The notes under the pieces: model-generated
What the model was told of the DNA's origin: nothing
The model's input: the letters and a program-made list of their open reading frames with translations, nothing else
Database searches by the model: none
Translations under genes and position numbers: made by a program
Shown: positions 20,546 through 31,249 of the stretch, one piece after another
How the letters are laid out: each line of letters starts with the position of its first letter
Position numbering within the stretch: position 1 is the stretch's first letter
Assembly (NCBI GenBank): GCA_964019695.1
Contig: OZ026516.1
Coordinates: 101,928,368-101,992,367, forward strand
Source of the DNA: Loripinus fragilis
Taxonomy: Eukaryota; Mollusca; Bivalvia; Lucinida; Lucinidae
Direction: 5' to 3'
DNA: 64,000 nucleotides

Positions 20546-20983
20546 AAAGCCCACTTTTCTATGGTTAGATGCCTAAATCGGCATGTAGGGCCCTTCGACC
20601 ACAATATCAAGATCTGTATACTGCTACGAGATCTGTTATGAGTCAAGTTTTGAATCATGAAGCCACAATGTTGTCAGTTACAACATAAAAAGCATGGAAA
20701 ACATGCCACAAGATTTGTAATGCAACATAATATATGTAACACTTGCCACAAGGGTCTATTCAGATCTAGAATGCTTACAGATGCTTACAGATGTTTCATT
20801 TTCATCCTTTATAATACATGTACTGGTACTTAATGGCAAATAGAGAAGACCCAGAATACAGTGCATCAGGTTCTGCACTGTTTTTCAAAGGTTAAAACAA
20901 TATCTTCAGGAACTGAAATATGTCATTTGGAAATTCATCCAATAGCCCATATTTTTGTGAGTTCTAGTGATTTTAGTGCATAA

Positions 20984-21728
20984 AGCAATGGTCTCACAGA
21001 GCTTGCTACACCGGGCGCAATCTGTCTGTGTCTAATAAAAATGACAGTTGCAGAGAGGTTGTAGAAGTTGCGGTAAGGTTTTATAAAGATCGCAACAAGG
21101 TCTCCGATTAAAACTAGTCTCAGCCAGAACTTTGAATGTGCACAAAAGACTAGCTGCCACTGATTTTGATCACAGAATGGTTGCAGTCACTGATCAGTCT
21201 GTGAGCAATTGACGACTGACCGCAGATGAGATTGTGACTCATTTGTGGGTGATATGCGACCGGTGTGTGTGCCAAAAGATCACAGATTTGCAGCTTCAAC
21301 AAAAAGCTGTCATCCTGACAGTGTTTAACGTATTTGCATCATGGTGCAAAATGGAAGCTCCCCAAAAAAGACAAGACATTTATTAAACACATATTATGAC
21401 TTTTAAAAGCTTTAATCCCATAACAGGTGCCAAACAGTCGCCGTTCATTTTTTGAACCAGTAACTGGTCGCTGACTGGTTGCCGATCACTCTGAACTAGT
21501 TACAAACAACAGTCTCCAAAGTTGCAGAAAGCTCACCAACTGATCGCTGACTACATGCAAATACTATCCCTGATTGCCCAGCTACTTATTGATAACTGGC
21601 CAGCGGCTGGTAGGCCATCATATCTGTAAAGGATTTTGCTATGGTCTCAGAGGCTGCAAGTCAGTTGCAAACAAAATCAATCACAAGCAGTCATGTCACA
21701 TTCGAAAGCTCTGTGGGACCAAGGCTTA
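20984..21728. mobile_element. ~745-bp terminal-inverted-repeat element
   Basis: Left end aatggtctcacagagcttgc; right end, reverse-complemented, cttggtcccacagagctttc. Interior sequence is rich in repeats of gcaact/agttgc (ggttgcagtcactgatcagt, ctggtcgctgactggttgcc, tgcaagtcagttgcaaac) partly in inverted order. No ORF of note, so non-autonomous. Target duplication was not resolved. Confidence 0.65.
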
Positions 21729-21974
21729 AGTTAACAAGACTTTGATGAACAACTACACCTTGGTTTGTATTTCCTTGGTGCACCTGAAGTGTACTTTTCG
21801 AGAGGCAGTGATTGACTTGATTGATATATGTTGCAGACAGAAAATAACTATAAGAATAGTTTTCTATTTTGGGATGAGATTCATATTGCATAAATCAAAA
21901 CAATTTCTGGGGTAAGAGAGTTCTTAGTGAAGCTGATTTCAGAGCAGCAACTTATGGAAGTCTTCAGTGGTATT

Positions 21975-22308
21975 ATATCATTACCAGATATTGTTGTTTA
22001 CTGATAACCTTGGCAAACAAACCGTGGCTGCAGTAAAGTCAAGAGAACTACTGCTCCAGGACCTCAACTTCACCTCTGCTGGTATGGACATGTGGAGGGC
22101 TCTAGCGGTACAGTCGGAACTGCATATGATATACAGTTTGTTGGAACGCATGGCCCAAGATGAAATTAATGTTGAAGAAATTGACAGAAAGACGGGCTTG
22201 AGTGGAAGTTCTCTGCCGCCACCCCCTGGAGTTCAGGTGCGAGATCTGCTATGTTTGCAGCTAGTCAGGGAGAGGGGCCCACTGATTGCACCTGTACCTT
22301 AATAAAAA
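21975..22308 (+). mobile_element. 3' end of (GAT)n-tailed retro-repeat, copy 1, with open frame
   Basis: The stretch has a frame containing the segments KQTVAAVKSRELLLQDLNF, WRALAVQSELHMIYSLLERM and GSSLPPPPGVQVRDLLC, ending shortly before the GAT tract. The second copy at about 57790-58164 shows the same landmarks in DNA (agtaaggtcaagaaagct, gtgcgagatctgctatg-like, cccactgat...cacctgta.ctt) but with stops and indels. A sequence that is repeated and ends in a microsatellite tail suggests the 3' end of a non-LTR retrotransposon or SINE. No reverse transcriptase motif is visible. A host exon is a weaker alternative. Confidence 0.55.

Positions 22309-22393
<85 letters not shown>
22309..22393 (+). 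repeat. (GAT)28 microsatellite
   Basis: About 28 uninterrupted trinucleotides directly after the retro-repeat's aataaaaa. A matching, interrupted tract follows the second copy at 58164. A frame of repeated methionines across it is meaningless. Confidence 0.98.
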
Positions 22394-22950
22394 TGCAAAA
22401 TTACCCAGCATGCAAAAATTAAATGTCTATTATTTCATATTATGTATCTGTCATTTGTAAATATTAAAGTTCCCTATGGGGCTAGGGATAGCTCAGATAT
22501 AGACACACTCCTATACCCTGTGCTGACTTAAGCATTAAGTCCTCGCAGTGCCAGGCTTTAGATTTCTGTGACACTTTCAGAGACCGATAAATATGCAGAA
22601 TGCACTTTATTTATGGTACATTTTCTCAAGACTGCTCGAAAGAAGATGTGATTGTGCTATGTCTGATATCAAAAGAAAAATGTAGAATTGATGCTAACCA
22701 ATTCTGATAGCATGCCTAGAATCTAAGCAGGCATATAGAATGATCACAGCTTATGATAAGGTGCTTGTTTTATCACCAAAAATGATGTTTTGCTCATTGC
22801 CCATTGAAAACAATTATTGTGGTGCCTTTGAGGTGCTTCCTATGAGCATGCACATTATGTGTTTTTGTTAAGAAATAAGAAAAAAAGAGAGACATGAATA
22901 ACCCCCTAATTGCATGATGTATTATGGAACACTTGCAAAAATTTGGCAGA
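22394..22950. other. Intronic stretch, no clear features
   Basis: I see only a weak hairpin-like family C relic near 22800-22860 (caattattgtggtgcctttg). Nothing else is supported. Confidence 0.4.
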
Positions 22951-22951
22951 T

Positions 22952-23115
22952 AAAATTAGAATACTTTTTTTTTTATTTCTCAGTGAAACCCTATGTTATG
23001 GGTACTCAAAAGAATCGTCTCGACGAGACAATTCTTTTTAACACCCACAATATAGGCATAAGGCAGAAAAAAAATTTAAGCAAAAAATTGTGACAAGCTC
23101 TCTTATCTTTGGCCC
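22952..23115. mobile_element. MITE family C, copy 4, diverged
   Basis: Core ctcaaaagaatcgtctcgac gagacaattcttttt with arms ctatgttatgggta and cacccacaatatagg. Termini are changed. Confidence 0.75.
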
Positions 23116-23925
23116 TGTACAGTATTAGCTCTCTTTGATGGTAAGTGTGGTACTACAGGTAGAAGAATAGTTGCAATAATTTCACTATCTTACTATACTG
23201 GATTCTTGCTGTGAATTTTCATTGAAATTCCCTGGCTTTTGGAGTACCTGAGTAATACAATGTGTAGCAACTTGGTTCCTACAACTGTTAGAGTCACTCC
23301 TACATTCATGATTACCGGATTCTATGAATTTTGCAATTTTTTGTTGTTCTTTTTCACTAATTATGACAAATAACTCTTCATTTGCTCAACTTTTAATAAA
23401 GATGTTACTTGCTTTGGATGGAAGCAAACAAAGAGTCACAGACCAGACTGCATAAGGAGCAGTCGGATCTGTGACAATTTTGTTTGCACATGTTTTTCAT
23501 GTTTCAAATAATTTTGTTGATGTATTTGAAGGGTCAATTTTTTTTTCAAACTTCTTTCTTGAATTCTTTAGAAACTTTGTAATTTCAATCTCATCAAAGC
23601 AATTAGCAATTTGCTTTAATCTGTTTTTTTTTTCTGTAATTGGTTGGAACTTGTGGAATTCTATACTTTTTATATCTAAACAATTGAAAGTTTGGCACTT
23701 CCTTCAAAATCAACTGTCAATAATTCTGACTTCTGTGGTGTCTACGGACTTACGTGAATGTTCGGAAGACAGGCTATAGGTTGCAATGTAGTCATTGTAA
23801 GCGGGAATGGATTATTCTCGAACAGTAATGACGGTATGGATTGTTACATTGTGAAAAATAAATATGCTCGTGATTCTGACTCGGAGCTGGAGGTAAGGTT
23901 TATAAAGTATTGATGAGTTTTGCTG
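23116..23925. other. Intronic stretch, no clear features
   Basis: A 102-codon plus-strand frame at 23471-23779 is rich in F/I/S from T-rich DNA and has no recognisable motif, so I do not call it a gene. A small palindrome (cagactgcataaggagcagt) lies near 23440. Confidence 0.4.
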
Positions 23926-23929
23926 ATTG

Positions 23930-25530
23930 AAATGTCCACTGAACCCAAGTTGATTCAAATGTCCACTAAACCAAAGTAGATTATAACCACTGAACCAGAG
24001 TTGATTCAAATGTCCACTTGACCAGAGTAGATTCAAATGTCCACTGAGATTTCAACCAGAGTAGATTCAAATGTCCACTGAACCAGAGTTGATTCAAATG
24101 TCCACTGAACCAGAGTTGATTCAAATGTCCACTGAACCAGAGTTGATTCAAATGTCCACTGAACCAGAGAAGATTATGATAACCACTGAACCAGAGTTGA
24201 TTCAAATGTCCACTGAACCAGAGTTGATTCAAATGTCCACTGAACCAGAGTTGATTAAAAATTTCCACTTAACCAGAGTAGATTCAAAGTCCACTGAGCT
24301 TTCAACCAGAGAAGACTCAAATGTCCACTGAACCACAGTAGATTCAAATGTCCACTGATCCAGAGCTGATTCAAATGTCCACTGAACCAGAGTTGATTCA
24401 AATGTCCACTGAACCAGAGTTGATTCAAATGTCCTCTTAACCAGAGTTGATTCAAATGTCCACTGAACAAGAGTTGATTCAAATGTCCACTGAACCAGAG
24501 TTGGTTCAAATGTCCTCTGAACCACAGCAGATTCAAATGTCCACTGAACTTTCAACCAGAGTTGATTCAAATGTAACTAAACCAGAGTTGATTCAAATGT
24601 CCACTGAATCAGATTTGATTCAAATGACCTCTGAACCAGAGTTGATTCAAATGTCCATTTAACCAGAGTAGATTTAAATGTCCACTGAACCAGAGTTGAT
24701 TCAAATGACCACTGAACCAGAGTTGATTCAAATGTCCATTTAACCAGAGTAGATTTAAATGTCCACTGAACCAGAGTTGATTCAAATGTAACTGAACCAG
24801 AGTTGATTCAAATGTCCACTTAACCAGAGTAGATTTAAATGTCCACTGAACCAGAGTTGATTCAAATGTCCACTGAGCCAGAGTTGATTCAAATGTCCAT
24901 TTAACCAGAGTAGATTTAAATGTCCACTGAACCAGAGTAGATTTAAATGTCCACTGAACCAGAGTTGATTCAAATGTAACTGAACCAGAGTTGATTCAAA
25001 TGTCCACTTAACCAGAGTAGATTTAAATGTCCACTGAACCAGAGTTGATTCATATGACCACTGAACCAGAGTTGATTCAAATGTCCATTTAACCAGAGTA
25101 GATTTAAATGTCCACTGAACCAGTGTTGATTCAAATGTAACTGAACCAGAGTTGATTCAAATGTCCACTTAACCAGAGTAGATTTAAATGTCCACTGAAC
25201 CAGAGTTGATTCATATGACCACTGAACCAGAGTTGATTCAAATGTCCATTTAACCAGAGTAGATATAAATGTCCACTGAACCAGAGTTGATTCAAATGTA
25301 ACTGAACCAGAGTTGATTCAAATGTCCACTTAACCAGAGTAGATTTAAATGTCCACTGAACCAGAGTTGATTCATTTGACCACTGAACCAGAGTTGATTC
25401 AAATGTCCATTTAACCAGAGTAGATTTAAATGACCTCTGAACCAGAGTTAATTCAAATGTCCATTTAACCAGAGTAGATTTAAATGTCCACTGAACCAGA
25501 GTTGATTCAAATGTCCACTTTGAATGTGAT
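23930..25530. repeat. 27-bp minisatellite (~58 units) with higher-order structure
   Basis: The unit is ccactgaaccagagttgatt caaatgt (27 bp). Because 27 is a multiple of three, the array translates as repeated MSTEPELIQ on plus and LWFSGHLNQ on minus. From about 24660 variant units recur in fixed order: the short unit gtaactgaacc appears at 24788, 24976, 25137 and 25298, so the higher-order period settles at 161 bp (five 27-mers plus one 26-mer). Occasional stops and frame changes argue against coding. Confidence 0.95.
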
Positions 25531-26267
25531 GGACAGTAAATTCAACAAAATTCAAAGACCCTTATTCTTAAACCGCTGTTAGCAGAATATCCTTTTAAAA
25601 ACGATACATGCTTTGTATTTGTGAGGTGGGTTCCGTTTCTTATACCTGACCTTGAGAGCAGTACCTTTAGAGCAACTACAATTATGGTAAATTTGTTCCA
25701 ATCAGTAGCAGAAGTGGAAATAAGAGAAGTATTTTAATTCTCTAGATTTCCTAAGGCCAGAGTTTTTTAATTTTTCGTTTTACAGACCCGACCGACCCGA
25801 ATTTTCGAAAATTGAAAAAAAAATAAAAGCACTTTTTGTCAATTTTATTTTTCGTGATCGCTCCGACTCGCCCAAAGAAAGTTCCGTTTTTTAAGTTCGT
25901 TACAGAAATTTTACCAATACCAGTTTTCACTTTGGTTCCCGTCGTGAAAATATTGATTGTTCCACAAAGGCCGTAGTCAGGGACGCTTTTCCCGAAGGTC
26001 GGAAACCAGAGCAGTCAAAGACACACCTCCACAATCATCCAATCAGTAGCTGTTATTTACGTGTCAGAAAACAAAATGGTTTACCGGCAAATATGAAGTT
26101 GAGACTTAGTTTTTTCGTTATTTAAAGCCATATTTGATAGTGTTGCATGCAATCAGTACGAGTAAGTTAAAGGAATTAGTTATTGTTGTACACTCCTGCT
26201 GCATTTTTCGCGCATTTCGCCGTACTTTTTGCAGTTCAGTGATGTAGACTGGGGTTGTACTAGTTCT

Positions 26268-26318
26268 GGGACCATAACCTAGTTTGTAAGTTTCATCATG
26301 GTCAAACTAGGTTATGGT
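26268..26318. repeat. Hairpin ACCATAACCTAGTTTG
   Basis: accataacctagtttg and caaactaggttatggt form a perfect 16-bp stem separated by taagtttcatcatggt. Confidence 0.85.
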
Positions 26319-26329
26319 TTTTGTGTACA

Positions 26330-26960
26330 ATAGAAGCAAAATTAGCCATTGTTTACACTACAGTTTGTTTACAAATAAATTTGTAAGTATTTATTCATAG
26401 TTCCTTCATTTCTACATATTCTATAAGCTTAGGGTAAATTCTGCACATGTAAATGAAATAAAATGCATGAGAATAATTAAACATAAAAGGGTACAAACCA
26501 GAAAGATCAACAAAGTTTCAGAACACATGTATCTCCTGACCTTTAGCTTACATTTTGGGTCAAACTGGTTCCCTGTCTCTTAGTGCTATGAATTTTGAGA
26601 CAGGAATCAGTGAGCCACATCATCAGATATATCATGTGACCCAATGTTATGGTCAACTGACCATCAGCCAATGGGCTCACAGGTTTCTCTACATGCAAAT
26701 CAACCCACAAAGCTGCAGTCATTCATAAAACTGTGATGTCATTGTGTCAGCATATGTGTTTTGAGCTATTTTTTTGTAAACAAATCATTATTTGCTGCTA
26801 CAAAAGTGGATTTTTAATATTTTGGACATATTTTTGTGTGAGCACCAACTAGAGGTAAGGGACTTACTATTACAATAATTTTTCACCAGACATTTTATTC
26901 CAAATATAAACTTTGGGGTCAAATGTTAGAGTGTTGCTATTTGAACAAAATGTGACCTAA
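26330..26960. other. Stretch without recognisable features
   Basis: AT-rich, no repeats or coding signal that I can support. It lies inside the candidate 2.5-kb element. Confidence 0.4.
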
Positions 26961-26962
26961 AA

Positions 26963-27013
26963 TATTAGGCCTAAGAATGGGACATGACAGAAAAATCCAT
27001 TCTTAGGCCTAAT
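26963..27013. repeat. Hairpin ATTAGGCCTAAGAATGG
   Basis: attaggcctaagaatgg and ccattcttaggcctaat, 17-bp perfect stem, loop gacatgacagaaaaat. Confidence 0.85.
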
Positions 27014-27393
27014 CTTAGGTCTAGGGTTGTACATGCGTGTCCGACCTGGGGAAGTTATATGTTTAACTGTCATCTGAATGCAAACGCAAGAGAATCGGGA
27101 AAATTTTAAAGTGGCATTTTGTTACCACATCCCTTGGGCATATTTCTAGGCAGAAGAGTTTGTCCCCGAAGTAATATTTGGTGAGCTACGAGAGCAAAAC
27201 TGCAAGTGGTACCCCGGGAGTGGTACCTTGTAAAAGCAGAAACTGCCATTGAACATAAATACCTTTCTATAAGATAGTCATAGTGTACCATGAAAATTTT
27301 ATAAAATGAAGTTTTATTCATACTTTGATGGAAAAACACAGTTTTCACAAATACATGTATTTCTTGGCTTTTTATTTTATTTTATTTTTTATT

Positions 27394-27418
27394 TGGGGGG
27401 GGGGGGGGTGGGGGTGGA
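27394..27418 (+). repeat. G-run (poly-G, then TGGGGGTGG)
   Basis: A run of about 13-14 G residues then tgggggtgg. A second, shorter G-rich block (aagggggtggggg) is at about 27628. Both may form quadruplexes and are prone to length error in sequencing. Confidence 0.7.
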
Positions 27419-27890
27419 CAAATCACAGCATCTTTCACCTGTGGTCAAAGTTACAGTATGGCAATATTATACACCAGTCATTTGTATCCACTGCCCCCTC
27501 CAGCTACAAGGATAGGTGGCGATAATGACTTTTCAAAGCCTTGCCCTGTGCCTGTGGGGACAAGCTGATGCTAACAACCCTGCTCTTAGTCCCACCCTGC
27601 ATCTTAGTCCCGTTGTCTGTATACTATTAAGGGGGTGGGGGGGGGCAGTATATAGATACAAATGACTGGTGCATTATGTTGAATAGAATTTGTTTATTCC
27701 TTTCACACTGCCACATAGAGTCTGAGGTGGAGTAATGCATAACTTGACCATATCCTGGCTGGCCATGTCTGTGTAATGAACGCTCCCTTTCAAACTGCAT
27801 TTAATACAAAAAACTTTTTAGTCTGTGCAATATGCAGCAATTTTCAAAAACCGTATTAAAATTGATAATTTTTATACGATTTTTTTTATT

Positions 27891-28105
27891 TTAGCTCACC
27901 TGAGCCGAAGGCTCATAGGTGAGCTTATAGGATACTCATGGTCCGGCGTCCGTCCGTCGTCTGTCGTTCACAATGCTCAGTATAAATCAGCTTTAGCAAT
28001 TGTTCTGATGTTCAGAATTTTAGGATAGTCATGCAAAGGTTTGTTTCAAATTGGCTATGTGTTTCAACAGTGTTCTATAAAAAAACTATGGAAAAGAAGT
28101 TGATC
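27891..28105 (+). mobile_element. Pearl-like element, GGTGAGCT family, 5' end only
   Basis: Terminal hairpin ttagctcacctgagccgaag gctcataggtgagctta, then ccggcgtccgtccgtcgtct, followed by about 120 bp (tcagctttagcaattgttct gatg) different from the cores at 790 and 58274. The shared head with a different body suggests a distinct subfamily. Confidence 0.7.
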
Positions 28106-28470
28106 TTTTTTTGTTTCCTCCGACCTTTACATCTGATATGTCCGAAAAAAAAAATAGCTGACTTTGATTTTTTTTTTTTTTTTTTTCGTCCTCCGACTCT
28201 CACATCTGGCTGAAAAAATCTGTAAAACAAAAAATAAAAAAACTCTGGCCTAATCAACAACTATCATATTTTATTACCTGTGATTTTACAAGCTACAGCA
28301 CCTGGTTTAATAAGTCTGCTATTTTCATACCTGTAAATTGAAGATGATGGTGAAAAGGTAATAGGTTAAGTCTATAGTGCCTAATATAAAGAAAAGTTTT
28401 GATTTGCTGCTATTTTCCCCAAAGTCATTTGTTCTCATCCAAAAATAGGATCTGATTTGGTTGCTGCTTA

Positions 28471-29031
28471 AAGGGATACATGACAATTTAGTATATCATG
28501 CTGACCTGGCTTATAGAGATACATGACAATTTAGTATATCATGCTGACCTGGCTTATAGAGATACATGACAATTTAGTATATCATGCTGACCTGGCTTAT
28601 AGAGATACATGACAATTTAGAATATCATGCTGACCTGGCTTATAGAGATACATGACAATTTAGTATATCATGCTGACCTGGCTTATAGAGATACATGACA
28701 ATTTAGTATATCATGCTGATCTGGCTTATAGAGATACATGACAATTTAGTATATCTTGCTGACCTGGCTTATAGAGATACATGACAATTTAGAATATCAT
28801 GCTGACCTGGCTTATAGAGATACATGACAACTTAGAATATCATGCTGACCTGGGTTATAGAGATACATGACAATTTAGAATATCATGCTGACCTGGCTTA
28901 TAGAGATACATGACCTTTTAGAATATCATGCTGACCTGGCTTATAGAGATACATGACAATTTAGAATATCATGCTGACCTGGCTTATAGAGATACATGAC
29001 AATTTAGAATATCATGCTGACCTGGCTTATA
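28471..29031 (+). repeat. 43-bp minisatellite, 13 units
   Basis: Unit gagatacatgacaatttagt atatcatgctgacctggctt ata (43 bp). Thirteen units with only scattered substitutions (taga/tagt, gacctttta, gatctgg). It lies 130 bp upstream of the exon acceptor at 29163 and is nearly homogeneous, indicating recent expansion. Confidence 0.96.
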
Positions 29032-29162
29032 GAGGATAGAGATACTTCTGGTCTTCTGGTCAATAATAAGCATTCATGGCCATATAGAATTTTAGCCATT
29101 CTGAGTGCACTATATAGCTATACAACAAAATGAATAATTTTGAACTTGTTTGTATATTTCAG

Positions 29163-29271
29163 TGTGGTGTAGATGTAAATAAAGCTAATTCCTATGATCA
29201 GACTGCGTTGGATATTGTAAACAAGTTCACAACCAATCGGGCTTCCAAAGAAATCAAACAACTTCTCAAAG
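29163..29271 (+). CDS. caskin: CASKIN-like scaffold protein, internal exon encoding the last ankyrin repeat
   Basis: A 109-nt exon: 36 codons plus one nucleotide. It reads [20 protein letters not shown] then [16 protein letters not shown]. The block [21 protein letters not shown] is the diagnostic end of the CASKIN ankyrin domain: vertebrate CASKINs have TYSQTALDIV..FTT..AS.EIKQLL at this place, as I recall. Acceptor is tgtatatttcag; donor is ggtaagatc, leaving a phase-1 end. Joined to 544-652 it gives LLLD-CGVDVN, an unbroken ankyrin consensus. The next exon should lead into the linker and SH3 domain but lies outside what I could detect. Confidence 0.92.
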
Positions 29272-29324
29272 GTAAGATCAAGTTTAATCATTTCTTTAAG
29301 GATAAAAATCTCCCATCCACATAC

Positions 29325-29968
29325 TGGATAGGTGGCCATCGAAAACTCTCTTAACAGTCGACAAAAGCAGATCAAAAATTGCTAGAAACCAAGGGTAACA
29401 ACCTACGTCATAGCATTGATGTTGTAAACACGTAGTACAGCGCCATCTTTGATTTACAAGGTCAGTTTTCCCCTTCGTAAAATTAAACAAATGAGTGTCT
29501 GTACAAACAAAGCAGTGCAGGCGGTGCCTAACATCACACTTGAACAAAATATATAACGGTCACGCCCCGATATGCCGTTGCCTTTGTAATCATTCGCCCA
29601 CAAGAATCGAAGCGGGAGACACGAGGATAATTTTAGCAGTCACCCACTTCGATTTTTGTGGGTGAATGTTTACAAAGGCAAGGCATTTCTGGACGTGACC
29701 ATTGTATATTCTGTTCAAGTGTGATGTTAGGCACCGCCTGCACTGCTTAGTTTTGACAGACACTAATTTGTACGACATTTACGAAGGGAAAAACTAACCT
29801 TGCAAATCAAAGATGGCGTCATACTACGTGTTTACAACACCCACGCTATGACGTAGGTTGTTACCCCTGAGAAACTGTGTTTTCAAAACACTTTTTCTAA
29901 CTATTTTTAATCTACATTCGTCGATAGTATGAATGGTTCCAATCGCTGCCTATCCGGTGTGATCCAGT
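29325..29968. mobile_element. MITE family B, copy 4, expanded by a nested foldback
   Basis: Left tactggataggtggccatcg aaaactctcttaacagtcga; right acattcgtcgatagtatgaa tggttccaatcgctgcctat ccggtgtga. Between them lies the 480-bp foldback. The outer copy without the insert would be about 165 bp. It begins only about 50 bp after the exon donor. Confidence 0.8.
29390..29869. mobile_element. 480-bp foldback element nested in MITE B
   Basis: Ends caagggtaacaacctacgtc and gacgtaggttgttacccctg. The arms are more than 200 nt with a few mismatches (gcagtgcaggcggtgcctaa / ttaggcaccgcctgcactgc; gtagtacagcgccatctttg / caaagatggcgtcatactac). Flanking agaaac at 29384-29389 and 29870-29875 is a likely target duplication. 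Transcripts through it would form a long hairpin. Confidence 0.85.
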
Positions 29969-30186
29969 CGGGTGCAAAAAAGCATTTGACTGAAAAGGTA
30001 GAGAGGGAGCACAAAAGCACACCACAAAACTGTAGAGAAAAAATCCACACAATCACACACATTAACAGAGAAAAACAGTTTCTTATATACAAAAAATGAA
30101 CCACACTGCTGCCATTTACATTCCTTAATTTTTCACTGGCCAGATCTTCACCCTAGTTTCTATTGTTGTTCTAACACAAATCATCT

Positions 30187-30250
30187 AGTCTTTAGTACAG
30201 GCATACTAGTCCTTAGTACAGGAGTACTAGTCCTTAGTACAGGCATACCA
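30187..30250 (+). repeat. 21-bp tandem repeat, 3 units
   Basis: tagtccttagtacaggcata repeated three times with small changes (ctttag, ggagta). Confidence 0.85.
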
Positions 30251-30790
30251 ACCTTTCTCCTTCATTGCATATAATTTCTGTTTCCTGTTTTTGGAAGCAA
30301 AATTTAGAAATCCGACAAAACAAGTTCCTTTCTTCATAACAAAGTATTTACTTTATGCTATGAAGGAGATGGATTGGTACAATGTAGGTGTGCGATATAT
30401 CCATGGAATCTAATGAACTTTTTTGATGACCTTGACCTTATATCTTGTATAGCTCAACTATACATTTATTTTTCTTGAAAATGTTTTCATAGTTGTAGTA
30501 TCAGGTTGGGAAATGCTTTTATTTTGGGATATTTTTGATTGATTGATAAGACATTGTAAAAATATACATAACATAGTTTTTTGAAATGAATAACAGCAGG
30601 TAGGTTTCCTTATGCCATCAATAAAGATGTTGTAATATCTGATTGACGATAAAACGCCAAAAGTATCGACCCTGAATGAGGAAAAGGTTATTTTGGAATA
30701 CAGTTGACTAGAAGAGACCAAGATCAAGAGAGATACTGGATACAGGACAGATGTTTGAGTCGGTATAAATTAAAAATCTGGACTGGCATG
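30251..30790. other. Intronic stretch, no clear features
   Basis: No coding or repeat signal that I can support. Confidence 0.4.
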
Positions 30791-30792
30791 TT

Positions 30793-30989
30793 CACACCGG
30801 ATGAGCGGCAATCAAAAATGTTAATGCTATCGACGAACGTAGATAAAATCATTAGAAACATAGTTTTCGATTGCCATTTGTCGCCTGACTGGCGACAAAT
30901 GGCAATCCAAAACACTGTTTCTATCAATTTTTGATCCACTTTTGTTGATTGTTAACAGCATTTTCGATTGCCGCCTATCCGGTGTGATG
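30793..30989. mobile_element. MITE family B, copy 5 (best preserved)
   Basis: Left tcacaccggatgagcggcaa tcaaaaatgttaatgctatc; right gcattttcgattgccgccta tccggtgtga. The centre is a perfect stem ccatttgtcgcc-tgact-ggcgacaaatgg. About 197 bp, no ORF. Confidence 0.88.
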
Positions 30990-31249
30990 TGGCATAAAGA
31001 AAAGATTGGTAGTGGTTGGTATAGATTCATAGGGGCAATATTATTATCTATGACTGATGTCAGTCTAGTATCGCCACAGAAATGCTAAGCTGAAACAGCC
31101 TTTATTTAACCCTTTCCTTCATGAATCTGCATGCTAAGCTCCACCCACTATGAATAATTATATATATAAACTTTCACATGTGTACATAGAACAAATAAAT
31201 TGCTTGTCAGGTCCACTTGTGTAGGATCAGATATATCATATTTCCATAA

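Larger units (their letters stand above)
25751..28253. mobile_element. Candidate 2.5-kb inverted-repeat element (AGGCCAGAGTTTTTT)
   Basis: Left end aggccagagttttttaattt ttcgttttacaga; right end, reverse-complemented, aggccagagtttttttattt tttgttttacaga. The match is about 33 nt. Right-end inner sequence holds two copies of cctccgact(ctcaca)tct, and the left has gaccgacccga. The interior contains hairpins and a pearl-like 5' end. Alternative: two solo copies of one family facing each other. No transposase ORF. Confidence 0.5.
653..29162 (+). other. caskin: CASKIN intron, 28.5 kb, repeat-filled
   Basis: The intron is bounded by donor gtaagtac at 653 and acceptor tgtatatttcag ending at 29162. 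It joins two phase-compatible ankyrin exons (phase 0 junction, aspartate to cysteine). I found no additional convincing exon inside. Most of its length can be assigned to MITEs, SINEs, pearl-like elements and minisatellites listed separately. Confidence 0.85.

Noticed and set aside
22286..22531. Poly-methionine ORF
   Set aside because: Translation of the (GAT)n microsatellite in one frame. The poly-aspartate frame at 58104-58325 and alternating Y/I frames at 35171-35516 are likewise microsatellites.
23471..23779. 102-aa ORF rich in phenylalanine
   Set aside because: Composition reflects T-runs; no homologous motif and no supporting signals.
23812..24973. Long repetitive open frames (MSTEPELIQ on plus, LWFSGHLNQ on minus) as a repeat protein gene
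   Set aside because: Both strands are open only because the period is 27. Frames change and stop repeatedly, and there are no start, splice or flanking coding signals.
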